Positions 26,267 to 37,918 of a stretch of 64,000 nucleotides of DNA are shown here, piece after piece. Made by a program: the position numbers and the translations under genes. Below the pieces are notes generated by a model. The model made no database searches. It saw only the letters and a list, made by a program, of their open reading frames with translations, and was not told the DNA's origin. This stretch comes from Verticillium longisporum. Lineage: Eukaryota; Ascomycota; Sordariomycetes; Glomerellales; Plectosphaerellaceae. The number at the start of each line of letters is the position of its first letter. Within the stretch, counting starts at the first letter, position 1. The stretch spans positions 3,844,001 to 3,908,000 of the forward strand of contig JAETXT010000004.1 of the NCBI GenBank assembly GCA_019188255.1, written 5' to 3'.

Positions 26267-29200
26267 CTAGGCCCGCTTCTTCCCCTGCTGCGCCCGCCAC
26301 TCTGCCTTGGTGACCTTCATGAGCAGGTCCTCATCCTTGATGGGGATCCACGACGTCAGCGCCTTCATGGCGTTTTCAAAGTCCGAATCGAGCAGCACCT
26401 CGCCCAGCGCGCTGATGAGAGCTGCGCTCGTTGCGTGCACAATATCGATGCCCATCACTGGAAGTGCTGCCGACGGCGGCCCAGCAGACTTGGCCGTCAT
26501 GGGTCGCTGCTCAGGAGCTGCCTCACCGAGAAGCAGGAAGACGTCCCACACGCGGAGCTGCGCCTGGAAAGGAATCGAGAGGTTAAAGAGGGTGAGGTAC
26601 CAGCGAGTACCATACGCAGTTGGGTCGATGCAGAGGTCGGTCTGCGATAGTTAGTAACTGATACATTCATGAGGGGCGCAAGGGAACGTACCAATTTGCG
26701 TGCGACGTCTTTTCCACCCAACCACTGCGTCTCAAACTCCCGGAGCGCGCCCATGAGGCCCTCAAAGCCGGGCTGGTACAGCGCCTCCAGCCCGCGCAGC
26801 TGCCACATGCGCACGAGCATGACGAAGCATTTCTCCTCGTCAAAGTAGCACAGGAGGGTAGCGGCCAGCGAGGCCATACCCTGGACGTAGCCAACGTCGG
26901 GAAAGTACAGCGATAGCGCGTGCAGCACGCGAAAGAGCAATCGCTGACCGCCGCGGTAGCGTCGACGAAACATGATGTGGCGGTTGATGGTGCGCGGCAC
27001 ATCGAGATCGATCTGCACGTCGTCCGGGGAGCCAATGTCCTGGTAACGGCGGAAGGCGGCGATAATGTCCTCCTCCGGCGCTGAGTCCTTCCGGCCGCGC
27101 GCACTCGTCGCGAGGAATGAGTACCACGCAGAGGCGCGCCAGCGATCAGGAATGCCCTTCCACGTGCGTTCAATGAGCTTGGGGTTCTTGACATCAAACT
27201 CAAAGTACATGCCCTCGCCGTCCTGGCCCTGTTTGACAACCTTGGCCATTTTGCGCCACTTCTCGGAGCGCTCCCACTCCTTCTTCTTGATGGCCTCGGA
27301 GATCTTCTCGACCTTCTCCTCGTCTTCCATGCCAGGTGCGAGTGTCAGCATCTCACCGGCCTCGTCCATCCACCGGCGGTTGCGGTTGTGTGGTAGATAG
27401 TTGCTGGCCTGGCGAATGGCAGACCTCGTGGAGCGGCGCGAGCGCACCGACAAGCCCGAGTTCTGCGTGTTCAGCGATCGGGCTGACACCTTCCTACTGG
27501 GCGAGCGGCTGCCGGCGCCGAGATGGCTGGAGAGGCCGCCGGACGGATCGCGCTTCATCAACAGGTTTCTCCTCCTAGGAGCATACTGTGCAGACTTGAG
27601 CTCGGTGGGCGTGCCGACGCGCGAGTCTGGGTTGCGGGGCGGGGCGATGAAGCCGTAGCGGTCGACATCGGCATTCTCAATGTCCTCCCAGTCTTCAATG
27701 CCGCCAGCGCGTTCATGTTCGCGGCGCGCGACCTGCTGCTCGGGTCGGGAGGACGAAGAGGTTGCGGAGCGCGGTGTAGGCCAAGCGGGAGGAGGTTGCA
27801 GTTCGGAGACCCTGAGGAAGAGGATCAGGTCAGTGGGTGTTCGAGGCGAAGCAGAAGCAGGCGACAAGGAAACCATACGGGTCATTCTCCAGCTCCTCGC
27901 TCGGGACGGGTTCATTCTGCTCGCCGAGCGGGGAGAGGCGTCCTCCGTCTTCCCAATTGATGACATCGCCAGATTCATAGAGCGATCTCACCTTTTGCGA
28001 GTCCTTCTCAGCCTCGGGGGACAGGAGGCGAATGCTGGGGGTGGTGGTGGTCTGGGATGCCGTCTCGAGGGCGGTGTCGCTGGTGGCGGTGGTGGTCGTC
28101 ATGGCGATGCTGGGACTAGCAATGTCCTCGGAGTGCGCCTTCTGCGACACGGCGGTCGGCGGTGGGTGCACGTCGCCCTCGGCCTCCATGGTGCTGTCGG
28201 TGGGCTGGGAGACTGCGCGTCGACCGCTGAACATGACACTGCCGCGTTGGGAGAAGCTCAGGTTGGAGAGAAAATCATCGTCGAGAAAGGCGTCGCTCGG
28301 GATGGCGATGGAAAGGGGCGAAAAGTCAGGGTCGGCGGGGGCGTCAGCGGGCAGGCGCGGCGACGGCGACGAGGCGACGGCGACAGGGGACAGATTAGGC
28401 GATTTCTCGCTGGTGCTGGCTGGGGAACTGGGATGGTCATGGAGATTGTGATGCGGGACGGGGCTGGCATGCCGCTGGCCCTGGCACGCTGCGGGCCCCG
28501 CGAGAGCAAGGGCATGGGGGCGGCACTTGATGTGGCTGAGATGGGGCTTGTTTCTTCGCTTAGCGAATGCTGTTTGTTCCGTTGGAAACGTTTGGTCGTG
28601 TTCAAGGTCCGCAAGCTGAGGCTCTTGATGAGTCGGCGGGTCGGTGTAGGTGCGGGCGGTGGCGGCGGCGCTGACTCTCCTACGATGGATGACACGGTTG
28701 ACGAGGTGACGCCGGCGATGGGGAGTGGTGAGGGCAGGGATGGATGCTCGGGTTGATCGTCGGTGGAGTAGGCTGATTCCGTGTCGTGAAGGGAGGGTGG
28801 GGATGGTGTCGGTGCTGTGGTCACGGTGACGCCCGCTTCAAAATGCTTGTCGTACAAGGCAATGTCGTGGAGCTTGTCCCTGTCCTCGTCGTCCTCGTCC
28901 TCGGCCTCGTCAAAGAGGGTGGTTGATGAGGTGGTGCGTGCGAGGCCCGAGTCGCGCTTCCACGCCTCTTCGGGGGATGGATGTGTCGCGGCTGGCAAAC
29001 AGACTACGGAGGGCGGGGTGCTGCTCGTTCGGTGGCGCGACGACGACGACACGAGAGGGAGAGGTACGGGCGGCGGAGGGAGATGTGGGCGGAGACCGGG
29101 GCGAGGAGGTGCAGGGCGAGGTGGGCGGACGCGGCGCAGACCTCGTTGTGGTGACGGATGTTCTTCTGCTCGAGGTCAAGTTGGTTGTCGAGGTGTTGGG

Positions 29201-29389
29201 GGAAGTAGGTGCAGTTCCGGCGAGGGAGCGAGGCGGCATCAGAATAGGTGGTTCGGCCTGCACTGTGTTCTCGTACCGAAAGGCCACGACGTCGCTGAAG
29301 ATGGAGGTGACGCTGAGGGGAAGCGGCATCAGGGCCGACGGCTTGTGCCTCGTTGCCCTCAGGCTGTTGGTGTTGGTCGCGGTGGGCAT
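26267..29389 (-). CDS. TBC-domain Rab GTPase-activating protein, two introns, two frame breaks
   Basis: A GTPase-activating protein for Rab GTPases in membrane traffic. The N-terminal half (29389 to ~27700) is a Ser/Pro/Thr-rich disordered region with an acidic DEAEDEDDEDRD patch. The TBC domain spans ~27200-26400. Both catalytic fingers are present: Arg in the IDLDVPRT motif (IxxDxxR; codon 26992-26994) and Gln in YVQGM (codon 26881-26883). Introns are 27812-27878 (GTATGG...CAG) and 26642-26691 (GTACGT...CAG, with ACTAAC branch site). The second joins ARKL to TDLCIDPTAYGTRWY, a normal TBC continuation. Frame breaks lie in a G5 run at 28972-28976 and within ~28460-28515. Correcting them gives about 1,002 codons. 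The start at 29389 follows an in-frame stop. The target Rab is not deducible. Confidence 0.87.
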
Positions 29390-32031
29390 CTAGGAGGTAG
29401 TACTGTACTGTGGCGTACGGCGGTATGGGTGGGGATCTTGATGCTGTGCTAGGGGGCGTGCACAGATGACGATCGCCGGCAAGAGGACGGATTAACCTCG
29501 TGCGTGCCTTGCAGTAGTAGGCGTGTAAGATGGGACGGTGCGCGGGGAAAGCTGGTCGACCTGTTGGGGGGTCTGTGCTAAGGGTACCTTTTGGCAGGCA
29601 GGCGAACTGGTCGGCGGGGGCTGGTAGGTAGCAGGGAGCTGAGCTTTGTCTCTTGGCTCGGTATAGCTCAACGGAGTAGCTCAGGTGTGTATGGTGGTGT
29701 TGGTCCTGTCGCTAGTTGGGAGGGGTGAGGGGTGCGTGTGAGGACGAAGCAAGGAACGAGCGTCGGGATGGTGCGGTTTCGTCGTGAATCAGAGGGATCG
29801 CGAGGTCGTTTAAGTGGATGAAAGGAGGTAGCGTCGAGGGCGTGAGCGTCGTTGATTTGTTGTTGTTGTTGTTGATGATGATGCTGCTGATGATGATGAT
29901 GCTTGTTGTTTGTTTGCGTTAATGATGGGATGAGATGATGAGACGAGGGACCGATCGAGGGAAGTGGCGAGGGAGAAGCCAAGGGGGAAAAGGCTCGATA
30001 TTATAGACAAACTATTCGAACCAAGACCAAAAGCAGTAACCCAGGATCCAGACAGACCCAGACAGACCCAGATCGTCGTGGTGTCTTGTTGTTGATCGAG
30101 GTTCCGAGTCAACAGATCCCTTTGACAGGAATAGGGTTAAGTCCCCCTTGCTTCTGCTCGGCTGAGAAGCCTCTGTGATCCCCGGATTGGTGTGTGTGGG
30201 TGTGTGTGCCTGTGTCGAGAGCTACCGGGAACAAATGCTTGGGAGCCGGAGAAGCAAAACAGAAACAAAAGGCCATGGATGCATGGGGTCCAGCTGATGG
30301 ACGTTTTGTTTTCTCTTGCGCGAGCAGCTCGTGCTTTTTTTTGTGTGTCTTGCTCTGTCAGAGATCGTTGACGCGATTCTGCTGCTGCAGCTGTTCCTAC
30401 TGCTGGCAACTTGCTGCAAACGATGAATGGAGAAGGAGAGGGGCGTCCCCCATGATGCCATGGACTTCAAGACGACTTGCGGGCGTGCGCTGCCAATGGG
30501 CGTTTGACGCGGTATCTTGGGTGTCACCGCTCTAGGCATTGTGCAACTGCCGCCATACCACATCCGCCTATTGTATTGTATTGTCCATGGCGCCTGCCGT
30601 CGCCAGCGCAGAAAACGTGACATGCCACCTCACCTCACATTGCCTCGCCTTGGGTTATCACGAACGGAACTTTTTCCATACCCGCTCTACCCAATGCTGC
30701 TTCATGCCTCATGCCTCATGGCTCTCATGGCCATGCCTCATGGCTCTCAACCTTTGCCTGCCAAGCAATTCACTTCTCTTTCTTATACCGAGCACAGGTC
30801 ACACGCGCCCCACGCTGTTCAAGCTCAAGCCCAACTGCCGTTTGCAGACGCCTTGGCCATCCCTCTCGCAGAACCTCACCTCGAACCTCCCCGTTCATCA
30901 TCCGCTCCTCTCCATCACCAGGTCTTCTCCGATCAAAATCTAGATCAACCCCAGATCCAGGCACAAAATACAGGCGCAGGCACACAGCCGTCAATGCAGG
31001 TACCATGACCGGCTGACACCATTTCCGAACCCACTGTCTCGGTCCGCCCGCCAAAAGAAAAACCACAACCCGCCCCCAGCTGGCCAGCGATCTGCCTCCC
31101 GAGGGCACCAACAGGACGACTTGCGCATCAGCTTCCACTGACCTCCTCTCCACTCCTGAAGAGAGAGAGAGAGAGAGCATCAGGTAATCAATAATCCCCT
31201 CCAAGGGCCCCTAGGCTCCTAGGCCCCCCGGGGAAAAAAAGAAAGACTCCTCGCAGGACAAAGTAAGTCGGCAATCTACAAGTCGGCCAATCCCGCCCGA
31301 GCCATTCCTTGCCGAAACTCTCTTCAGCAAGCGATTTTTTTTTCTTTATCAATAATTTTTTTTCAATCAGATATCACAACGCTTCGTCCGGTCAGCTCGA
31401 GGAAGAAAAAAGACGTTGTCGAATTGGTGCATGATTGACGTGGCAGGCCGTGGGTCGTTGGCCTCGGATGACAAGCGACGTGAGATCCAGTCAGGCACGC
31501 ACGACTCGAACGCCCACGGCTTGGCTCGTCATCTCCTCTGTCCCCCCTTCCGAACCGTGCTTCTTCACCTGCCGGCCCGTTCTTCTTGATCTCTGACCAG
31601 GTCGGCATATTCATACTTACAGAGAGAGCCCTGCAACGTGGATTTTCTTTCTCCTCGTCACACACACGCGCGTAGGAACGTGTCACAAGCTGAACAATTC
31701 TCGTAGATACGGGGAGCTCATCTGAAAAGGGGGAGGCCACTGAGGACGGAAAAAAAGGGGTTCACTATTGGGGATCTTCACCACTGGCTGTTGCCCACAT
31801 GTTCTTCCTCGCAGTCGCCAACTCGCAGTCGCCAACTCGCAGTCACCAAGATTCATGTCGTCGTCGCTTTGCAATTGTACTGACAAACGCCGGCCGCGCC
31901 GCCCCCCCGACTCTTCTATTCATGCCTATCCATCACCACACCCAGCCGTGCACCGCAGAGGCAGCAGGCGGCGAGCTTCACCCCGCGGGCCTAGCCGAGC
32001 CTCATGAGCCTTAGGCTCTGTCAGTATCTTT
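29390..32031. other. Intergenic region upstream of the TBC gene
   Basis: No gene could be supported. It holds the presumed promoter and leader of the TBC gene, a triplet-repeat block at 29854-29925, a run of imperfect CATGCCTCATGGCTCT repeats at about 30702-30750, a (GA)n tract near 31158-31176 and a 14-bp tandem duplication near 31815-31845. Open frames here start at TTG rather than ATG and carry no domain. Confidence 0.55.
29854..29925. repeat. TTG/ATG trinucleotide repeat block
   Basis: Consecutive TTG and ATG/CTG triplets. On the minus strand they would encode His/Gln runs, but that frame has no ATG start and ends before the TBC start codon. It is most likely a transcribed-leader or promoter microsatellite. 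Confidence 0.7.
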
Positions 32032-34843
32032 CTACACCTCCTCGTTCTCCCAGTCCTTCTCGCTGAACATGGGACCCTTTCGTGCCCCGCTCGCTTCCAA
32101 TTTGGCCAGAAACTCCGGCGGCACCGTCGGGATGTACTTCCTCTCCCTCTCCCGGTTGAGCCCGCCAAACCCAGCCCCAAACGAAACGAGCATGTCCGTG
32201 ACGCTCGGCAACGAAAATGGCAGCATCAGCGCCGGGTCGAGCAGCAGATTCTCCGGCACATCCTCCTCCTCTTCCTGTGGCCCGTCGTCCGTGTGGGGGA
32301 CTTTTGTTGTTGCTGCGGCGTGTCAGCTTCTGCCGCCGCCGCCGTCTGCCCCTTGATCGGCGTCGCTGGCGCGCTCGGCGTCGTCTTGGGAGGCGCCGGT
32401 GACGCCCCACGGCTGTGGCGGTTCTCCTCCTTGCGCCGGTCGTGCTCCTGCTGTATGGCGTTGAGGTACTTGAGCGCGCTCTTGGGCAGGCCCTTTTCGC
32501 CGACCTCGGGTCTGTAGTGCTGCGCCGCGTGGATGAGCTGCTGCGGGCTCATGCGCTTGAGCTGCTGCAGCGTGCCGACGAGCGCCTCGAGATCGTCGGC
32601 GTCGAGGGACGAGAAGACCTGCAGCCACTGCAGCAGCTGGATGACGGGCGCGAGGTGCCGCCGTGCGGCGTCAATGGTCGTCTCGCCCGTGGACCGCGTC
32701 TCGCCGCCCTCGTAGTGTTCGGGCTGCCTGTTGTTCGTGCGCGCCCAGTCCTCGAGCAGGGAGACGTTCATGCGGATCTGCATGGCTTTCGTGCGCGCGA
32801 GATATTTGCGGTTCGACATGATGCGGTTGAACAGCTCGGCGCCGATCCAGTACAGCAGCTGCGACGTAATCTGTGATGTAATGACCGAGTGTATGTCGTA
32901 GAGGTCGAGGACGAAGAGCGTCGACGACAGCAGCGACGTGACGTTGCGCGGCGCCGGCTTGGCCTTTGCTTGGGCGACGGCGGCCGGAAGCGCTTCTCGA
33001 TCGGCTCCTCCTTGACCTGGGTCTTGCGCTTGAATATCCTCCACTCGTTCTGAAACGTAATGTTCTCGAACCCGGGAATCGTCTCGTGGTCGAGCATGGC
33101 GGCGTCGAGCACCTTGTCGAGGCGGCGCTCGGCGTCGCGCACGATGAGGATGAAAATCTCGTTGATGAGCTCGGCGAGCTGCGCCTGGAACTCGCCCGTC
33201 GCCTCCATCAGGCCGGCGTCCTTTTGAGGTAGTGCAGCAGCAGCGTCGCGTTGGAGATCCAAAAGGCGAGGATCGTCATGTCCCACTGGTACTCCTCGAC
33301 AACGTCGTTGATCTTGTCCATGGCCGAGATGAGCAGCTTGGCCAGCAGGTCGGCGCTCGCGTGGTAGTGCGCGTACCGCGCGCTGAGGAAGATCATGTTG
33401 GCGGGGACCGGTTTCTGCGTCGGCGACCGTTGCGGGCGCATGTTGGTGATGACAATGTCGAGGATGCGGTCGAGCTCGTGCTCCTGGAAGACAAACATTT
33501 GGTCGTGCAGGCAGCGGCTCCAGTCAAACTCGGGCTGCTCTTCCTCGAACTCGTCGGGTTCCTGCAAACGCTATCAGCAGTCCGTCACACATTTTAATTC
33601 TCCTCTTTTCGAGCTTTCCTTCCGTACCTCTGGCTGGTCGTCGATGCCGACATTGCCGAGGTCGACCTCGAGGTCGCGCGCGCTGTCCATCATCATGCGC
33701 CTGCGCATCTCGTTCTCGGCCATCTCCTCCTCGAAGCGGTCCTGCTCGAAGCCCGGGTTGTAAAAGTCGTCGGTCCCCGCGTTGCCAATGTTGTAGCCGC
33801 TGTCGTGGAGGTAAAAGGACATGTCGCTGTCGGGCGGCACAAAGTCAAAGGCCGTGCGGCCCGACGACGTCTTCTGCTCGGGCGACGCGCCATTGTCGAG
33901 CAGCATCTTGGCGATGCCCTTGTGGCGGTTCGTCATGGCCCACATGAGGGCGCTCCACTGGTTGCGGTCCTGGCGGTCGACGTCGGCGCCGCCGTCGATG
34001 AGCGCCTGCACGACGCCATCGTGGCCCTGTGTGGACTGTCAGCCGGCTCGCCCCTCCTGCCTCTGCGTTCCGGTTCGGCTCGCGGGGACGCCATGTCTGG
34101 CGTGTCTGGTCAAGGGCAAGGGGGAACGTACAAAACAGCTGGCATAGATGAGCGGCGTCGTCCCGTCCTCGTCGGCCGCATTAATGTCAAGCAGGGCCTT
34201 GGCCTCGCCGCCGAGGAGGCGCTCGATGCGCTCGACGTCGCCGTTGCTGGCGGCCATGTTGAGGGCCTTTTGCAGCATGTCGCGGCGCTCGGCGTCGGAC
34301 AGGGCGTCGTCGGCGAGGATGGCGGCCTCGTCGCCAAAGCTCGGGGCGGCCTGGTGGGCGGCCTGGGCGGCGAGCATCTCCATGAGGCGCGTGTCGCTGC
34401 TGGCGGGGCCCTTGGCGGCGGCGGCGTCGTCGTCGTAGGCGCGGTCGTCGTCGAGGGTCAGGTCGGTGAAGGACAGCGGTTTGGCGAGGATCGGGGACGT
34501 CAGGAACTGGGACTGGCCTGTTCGACAGGAACACGCGGTGTTAGCCCGACTTGCAATGTGTGCGTGTGTGTGTATGGTCTTCTTTCGTTTCCTCATGCCT
34601 GGCACCTGTGTTGGAATGAATGGGTGGGATTGGGATATTTGAGGGCAAGGGAAGAAAAGGAGAGGCAAAGCGGACAGAGGGAGGGTTCAGAGACATGCCT
34701 TGCCAGCCATCATACATCTCGGTCTCCTGGACCAGATCCGTCGGCCGCTGTCTCCGGTCGTTGAGGGAGGTGGGGAGGTCGGCGGGCAGCGCGCGAGGCA
34801 TCTTGTGCTGCTCGTGTGCGCCGTTAGAATCCCCCAGATCCAT
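32032..34843 (-). CDS. Ankyrin-repeat plus DIL-domain protein, three introns, three frame breaks
   Basis: Matches fungal proteins annotated as DIL and ankyrin domain-containing. Exon 1 encodes MDLGDSNGAH...YDGWQG. Ankyrin repeats follow (~34300-33850: NMAASNGDVERIERLL, DEDGTTPLIYASCF, NQWSALMWAMTNRHKG). The C-terminal half is the DIL domain known from class V myosin tails (MIFLSARYAHYHAS, NEIFILIVRDAERRL, SQITSQLLYWIGAELFNRIM, LEDWARTNN). Introns are 34518-34698 (GC-AG), 34027-34131 and 33562-33627. Bases appear missing in a T4 run (33222-33225), T3 run (32965-32967) and G5 run (32295-32299). Adding them gives exactly 821 codons ending KDWENEEV. The likely role is an adaptor in organelle or vesicle tethering, by analogy with DIL proteins. 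There is no motor or kinase part. Confidence 0.85.
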
Positions 34844-35469
34844 GGTGGATGGAGGGGTGGCGTGGCGTGTGGACGAGGGTCGGCATAGGCGGTGGGTGGG
34901 CTGGGTTGCCGTGGTGGAGCTTGTGGGCAGTCGCTTCAACGAGTCCGTCAGAAGAGAGCTTCAGACCGGGACTACTTCTTGCTGACGAGTCGTGCAGTTC
35001 GGAGACGTATTGTGTTGCGATGCCTCGGGATGCCAATGTCGAATGTCAAGCGGGCATCCAACGTTGGGGGGCATAGTGGAATCGACGCTTGATGTCACTT
35101 GGGCAAGGCCCACTTCTGACGACCCGCTACAGCCACTGCCCGCCAGTGCCACAGACAGTCAATGCCTCGTCGTTCGGTCCCAGATGCACGGTGCCACCCG
35201 TGCTGTGAGAGTGCTGTGAGACGCCCACAGAGGCCAAGCCAGGCCATACAGAGGCCAAGCCAAGGCGTCCGAAACATAATCTGAGGCACCCCTTTCCATT
35301 CCGTTGGATTGCTTTTCGCCCTGGAGTCGTATGCGCGTCGAATCTCTTCACTTTCTTCTTTCTTCATTGGCACGCGTGGGATACTATTTCTCATTGATGG
35401 ATCGTGGATGGAGGCTCATAAGTACTCCACGACCTACAACACAAGACGTCCTGACATCTAGCCACCCCC
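34844..35469. other. Intergenic region between the allantoicase 3' end and the ankyrin/DIL start
   Basis: About 625 bp. It carries the ankyrin/DIL promoter on its left side and the allantoicase 3' flank on its right. A short direct repeat (GAGGCCAAGCCA, twice near 35228-35265) is visible. There is no gene. Confidence 0.6.
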
Positions 35470-36600
35470 TCATGCCCGCTTGCCGTACACACGCACTCGC
35501 TTGACACCGCCGTCAGGAATGATGACGAGCTTGACGTGCGTCGTCACGGCATCCTGAAGCAGGCTGTCAAACTCGTGCTCGAAATCCGCCTTGCACTTGC
35601 TCGGCGCGACAAGCGCCTTCCAGCCCTCAGCGTCGACACCAGGCTCACCGCTGCCCTCCCACTGAATGGCCTCGAGCTTGACTTGCTGCGGGTAGTTGCC
35701 GCGGAAGTACGCCGTGTCGACGAGCAGGTTCTGCACGCGCGTCGGCGCACCCAGGCGGATGATGGTCCAGTCGACGTGGTCCTTGCCCCTCGAACGCGCC
35801 GTCTCCCATCCGTCGCCCATGTCCTTGCCGCGGCCCGGCAGCAGCAGGTTGTCCTTGGTGCCAAAGTGCTGGTCGCTGCACGAGATGGCGACGCCGCCGT
35901 TCTGCGCCGACGCCAGGTCGAGGATGGCCTCCTTGTCATCGGGGAACACGGGCACCGCGTGGCCGAAGAGGCGGAACCGCGCAATGCCGCCGTCGGGGTA
36001 CATGTTGAGGCGGACGTGCGTGTACTTCTTCGTCGTGGGCACGTCGAGCTTCCACCCGAAGCGCTGCGAGGGGCCGCACTCCTCGATGCCGAGGATCGTC
36101 TCCCACCCGCCGCGCTCGCCCTTCCACGAGACGACCTCGTCGTCGTTGAGGTTGTAAACGCCCTCGACCGAGATGTGCGGCGCGTGGTTGCCGTTGAAAA
36201 AGGCCGTGTCGACCTCGATGCCCTCGACGGTGCCGGAAGCGACACCGAGTCGGAGGATGACCCAGTCGAAGGGGGCCGTGTTGTGGCGGCGCGTCTCCCA
36301 TCCGTCGTACCAGGCACCCGTGTACACCATCTTGCCGGGCTGGCGGATGGGCGGCGTCGGGGTGATGAGGTTCTGGGCCTCGGCGAACCATTCGTCGGAG
36401 AAGGCGAGGATCTTGCCGCCAAGCGTGCCGGAGACGAGATCTGCCCGCATTTGTTAGCTGAGGCGAGCCAGGGGAGACAATCAGCCAGAGAGCAGCGGCG
36501 CATGCATACCAATGGAACTGGAACGGAAAGTCGTGTCAATGTCGTCGGGCGCAATGCGCGTCGCCTTGATCGACTCGAGCTTATACTCCTGCGAGGCCAT
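35470..36600 (-). CDS. alc: Allantoicase (allantoate amidinohydrolase)
   Basis: Hydrolyses allantoate to ureidoglycolate and urea in purine degradation, releasing nitrogen. The protein (353 residues after splicing) is two copies of the allantoicase fold. The internal repeat is plain: GWETRRHNTAPFDWVILRLG...VDTAFFNGNH versus GWETARSRGKDHVDWTIIRLG...VDTAYFRGNY. The start is the ATG at 36600 (MASQEYKLESIK). The single intron, 36441-36509 (GTATGC donor, GCTAAC branch site, GCAG acceptor), joins SSSI to DLVSGTLGGK, restoring a conserved segment. The C-terminus is VKRVRVYGKRA. The length fits fungal allantoicases and no frame break is present. Two GATA-factor sites sit 55-77 bp upstream, consistent with the known nitrogen-metabolite control of purine catabolism. 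Confidence is high from overall similarity. Confidence 0.95.
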
Positions 36601-37918
36601 GGCGTCCGTAGTTGTGGTAGTGGTGATGTCGTGGGGGAGGTGTCTCGTGTGGGGTTATCTGATGGTTCGATCGATAGACAGCACAGCAGCAAGATGGTAT
36701 CACAAGAATGAGAAATGCAGCAAATGGCAATGGTAGCGAGGTAAGAAACGAGGACGAGACAAGACAAACAAGTTCAATGGCGGTTACGGCGAGGTTTTAG
36801 GCCTTGTCGGCCACTTCCGACACCGGTCAGTCCCGGGTCACCTCCAGCACTCTCGACCCCTCGACTCGACCCCTCCAACCCCGCCGCTCCACATCGATGC
36901 CGATGGGGCTACGGGTGTTGGGAGGTTTTCCCATGCTGCGCATGCCCGCTTGCCCGCGGGCGCGGCGCAACGCGGGGTGACTTGAGCATGGGGATAGAGG
37001 CCTCGAGCCAATGGGTGCGGCCGCAGATGGCTTCATCTGAGGCCGGAGGGTGCGCCGTCGGCGTAGGGGCAGGTTGCCGGAGGCGGCGTGGGGATCAAAT
37101 GTTGGTGCCGAGGACGATAGGTGACTCGAGGGCCTCTCTTAGGGGGTCTGGCGGTCCGGTGCTATCGGGTGATCGCGCGTGCTTGACGCGAGCAGTGGGA
37201 GGATTGGAGGTGTTTGCATGGTAGCCTTGGGCTGCCCCGCAGCACGGCTCAGCGGCTTTTTTTTTTTGGCGCCCGAAGGGTGTGGATTTGCTGATAGTTA
37301 CACCATCTCATCAGGTGTCATAACTGAGGGACAGGCTCGGGGGCGTTCTGGGGTCTTTATATCCACGGGGATCCATGGCTGATGCACCTGCTCAACGTAT
37401 GGGCTCCATTGTCGGCAAGGTCCGATCGATTCTCTTTATCTCTTGATCGTGGAGAGAAACCTGGGGTCATGCAAATGACATTGACACGGAACTGAGACGG
37501 CTTTGCGAGTCGTGGCGGACCCAGATGAAGCTGTCGATGCGTTGTACTTTTCGTTTCATTTCGGTGCTGCCACCCACAGTCTGTAGATGGAGAAGTTGAA
37601 TTGCCATCGTTTGCTGCTGCTGCTGCGGCTGCTGCTGCACACGACCCAAAGGCAAAGTCGGCACGCACAACAATGACGGCAGGTGCAGCCAGAGCACCTC
37701 ATTCCCCTACCCCGCCACGAGCGTGTCCAGGGGGCAGTAATGGCCGCCTGTTGATTGGCTCTCTGACAAACCTAGCATCATCGATGTTTGAAGAAGTGAG
37801 CTTGACATGAACACGACTGACCGACTTCCTGTCTGTCATCCCCCGTCTTTCGTCTTCACTTTCTCTGGCTCTCGCATCCATCGTCTGCCTTTGTAAAAAG
37901 CGATCACCCATCTAGAAT
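36601..37918. other. Divergent intergenic region between allantoicase and the b561 gene
   Basis: A bidirectional promoter region of about 1.3 kb. Apart from the GATA pair near the allantoicase side it contains a CTG/CTGCGG triplet tract at about 37611-37637 and a T-run near 37258. No gene could be supported. Confidence 0.55.
36655..36677. promoter_or_regulatory. Paired GATA-factor (NIT2/AreA-type) sites upstream of allantoicase
   Basis: TTATCT at 36655-36660 is AGATAA on the coding strand, and CGATAG lies at 36672-36677. Both fit the HGATAR consensus of AreA/NIT2 regulators. They lie 55-77 bp upstream of the allantoicase ATG. NIT2/AreA sites are known to work best in pairs with short spacing. 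Binding itself is inferred. Confidence 0.5.

Noticed and set aside
27680..28756. A 358-codon Gly/Val-rich frame antisense to the TBC gene
   Set aside because: It is a shadow of the Ser/Pro/Thr-rich N-terminal half of the TBC protein, with no motif.
29668..29982. A His/Gln-rich 104-codon frame upstream of the TBC gene
   Set aside because: It opens at TTG with no in-frame ATG before the repeat and comes from a trinucleotide microsatellite.
35536..36767. Long overlapping frames (391 and 407 codons) on both strands over allantoicase
   Set aside because: They have Arg/Ser/Ala-rich shadow composition. The allantoicase frame has the complete internal repeat and a proper splice site.
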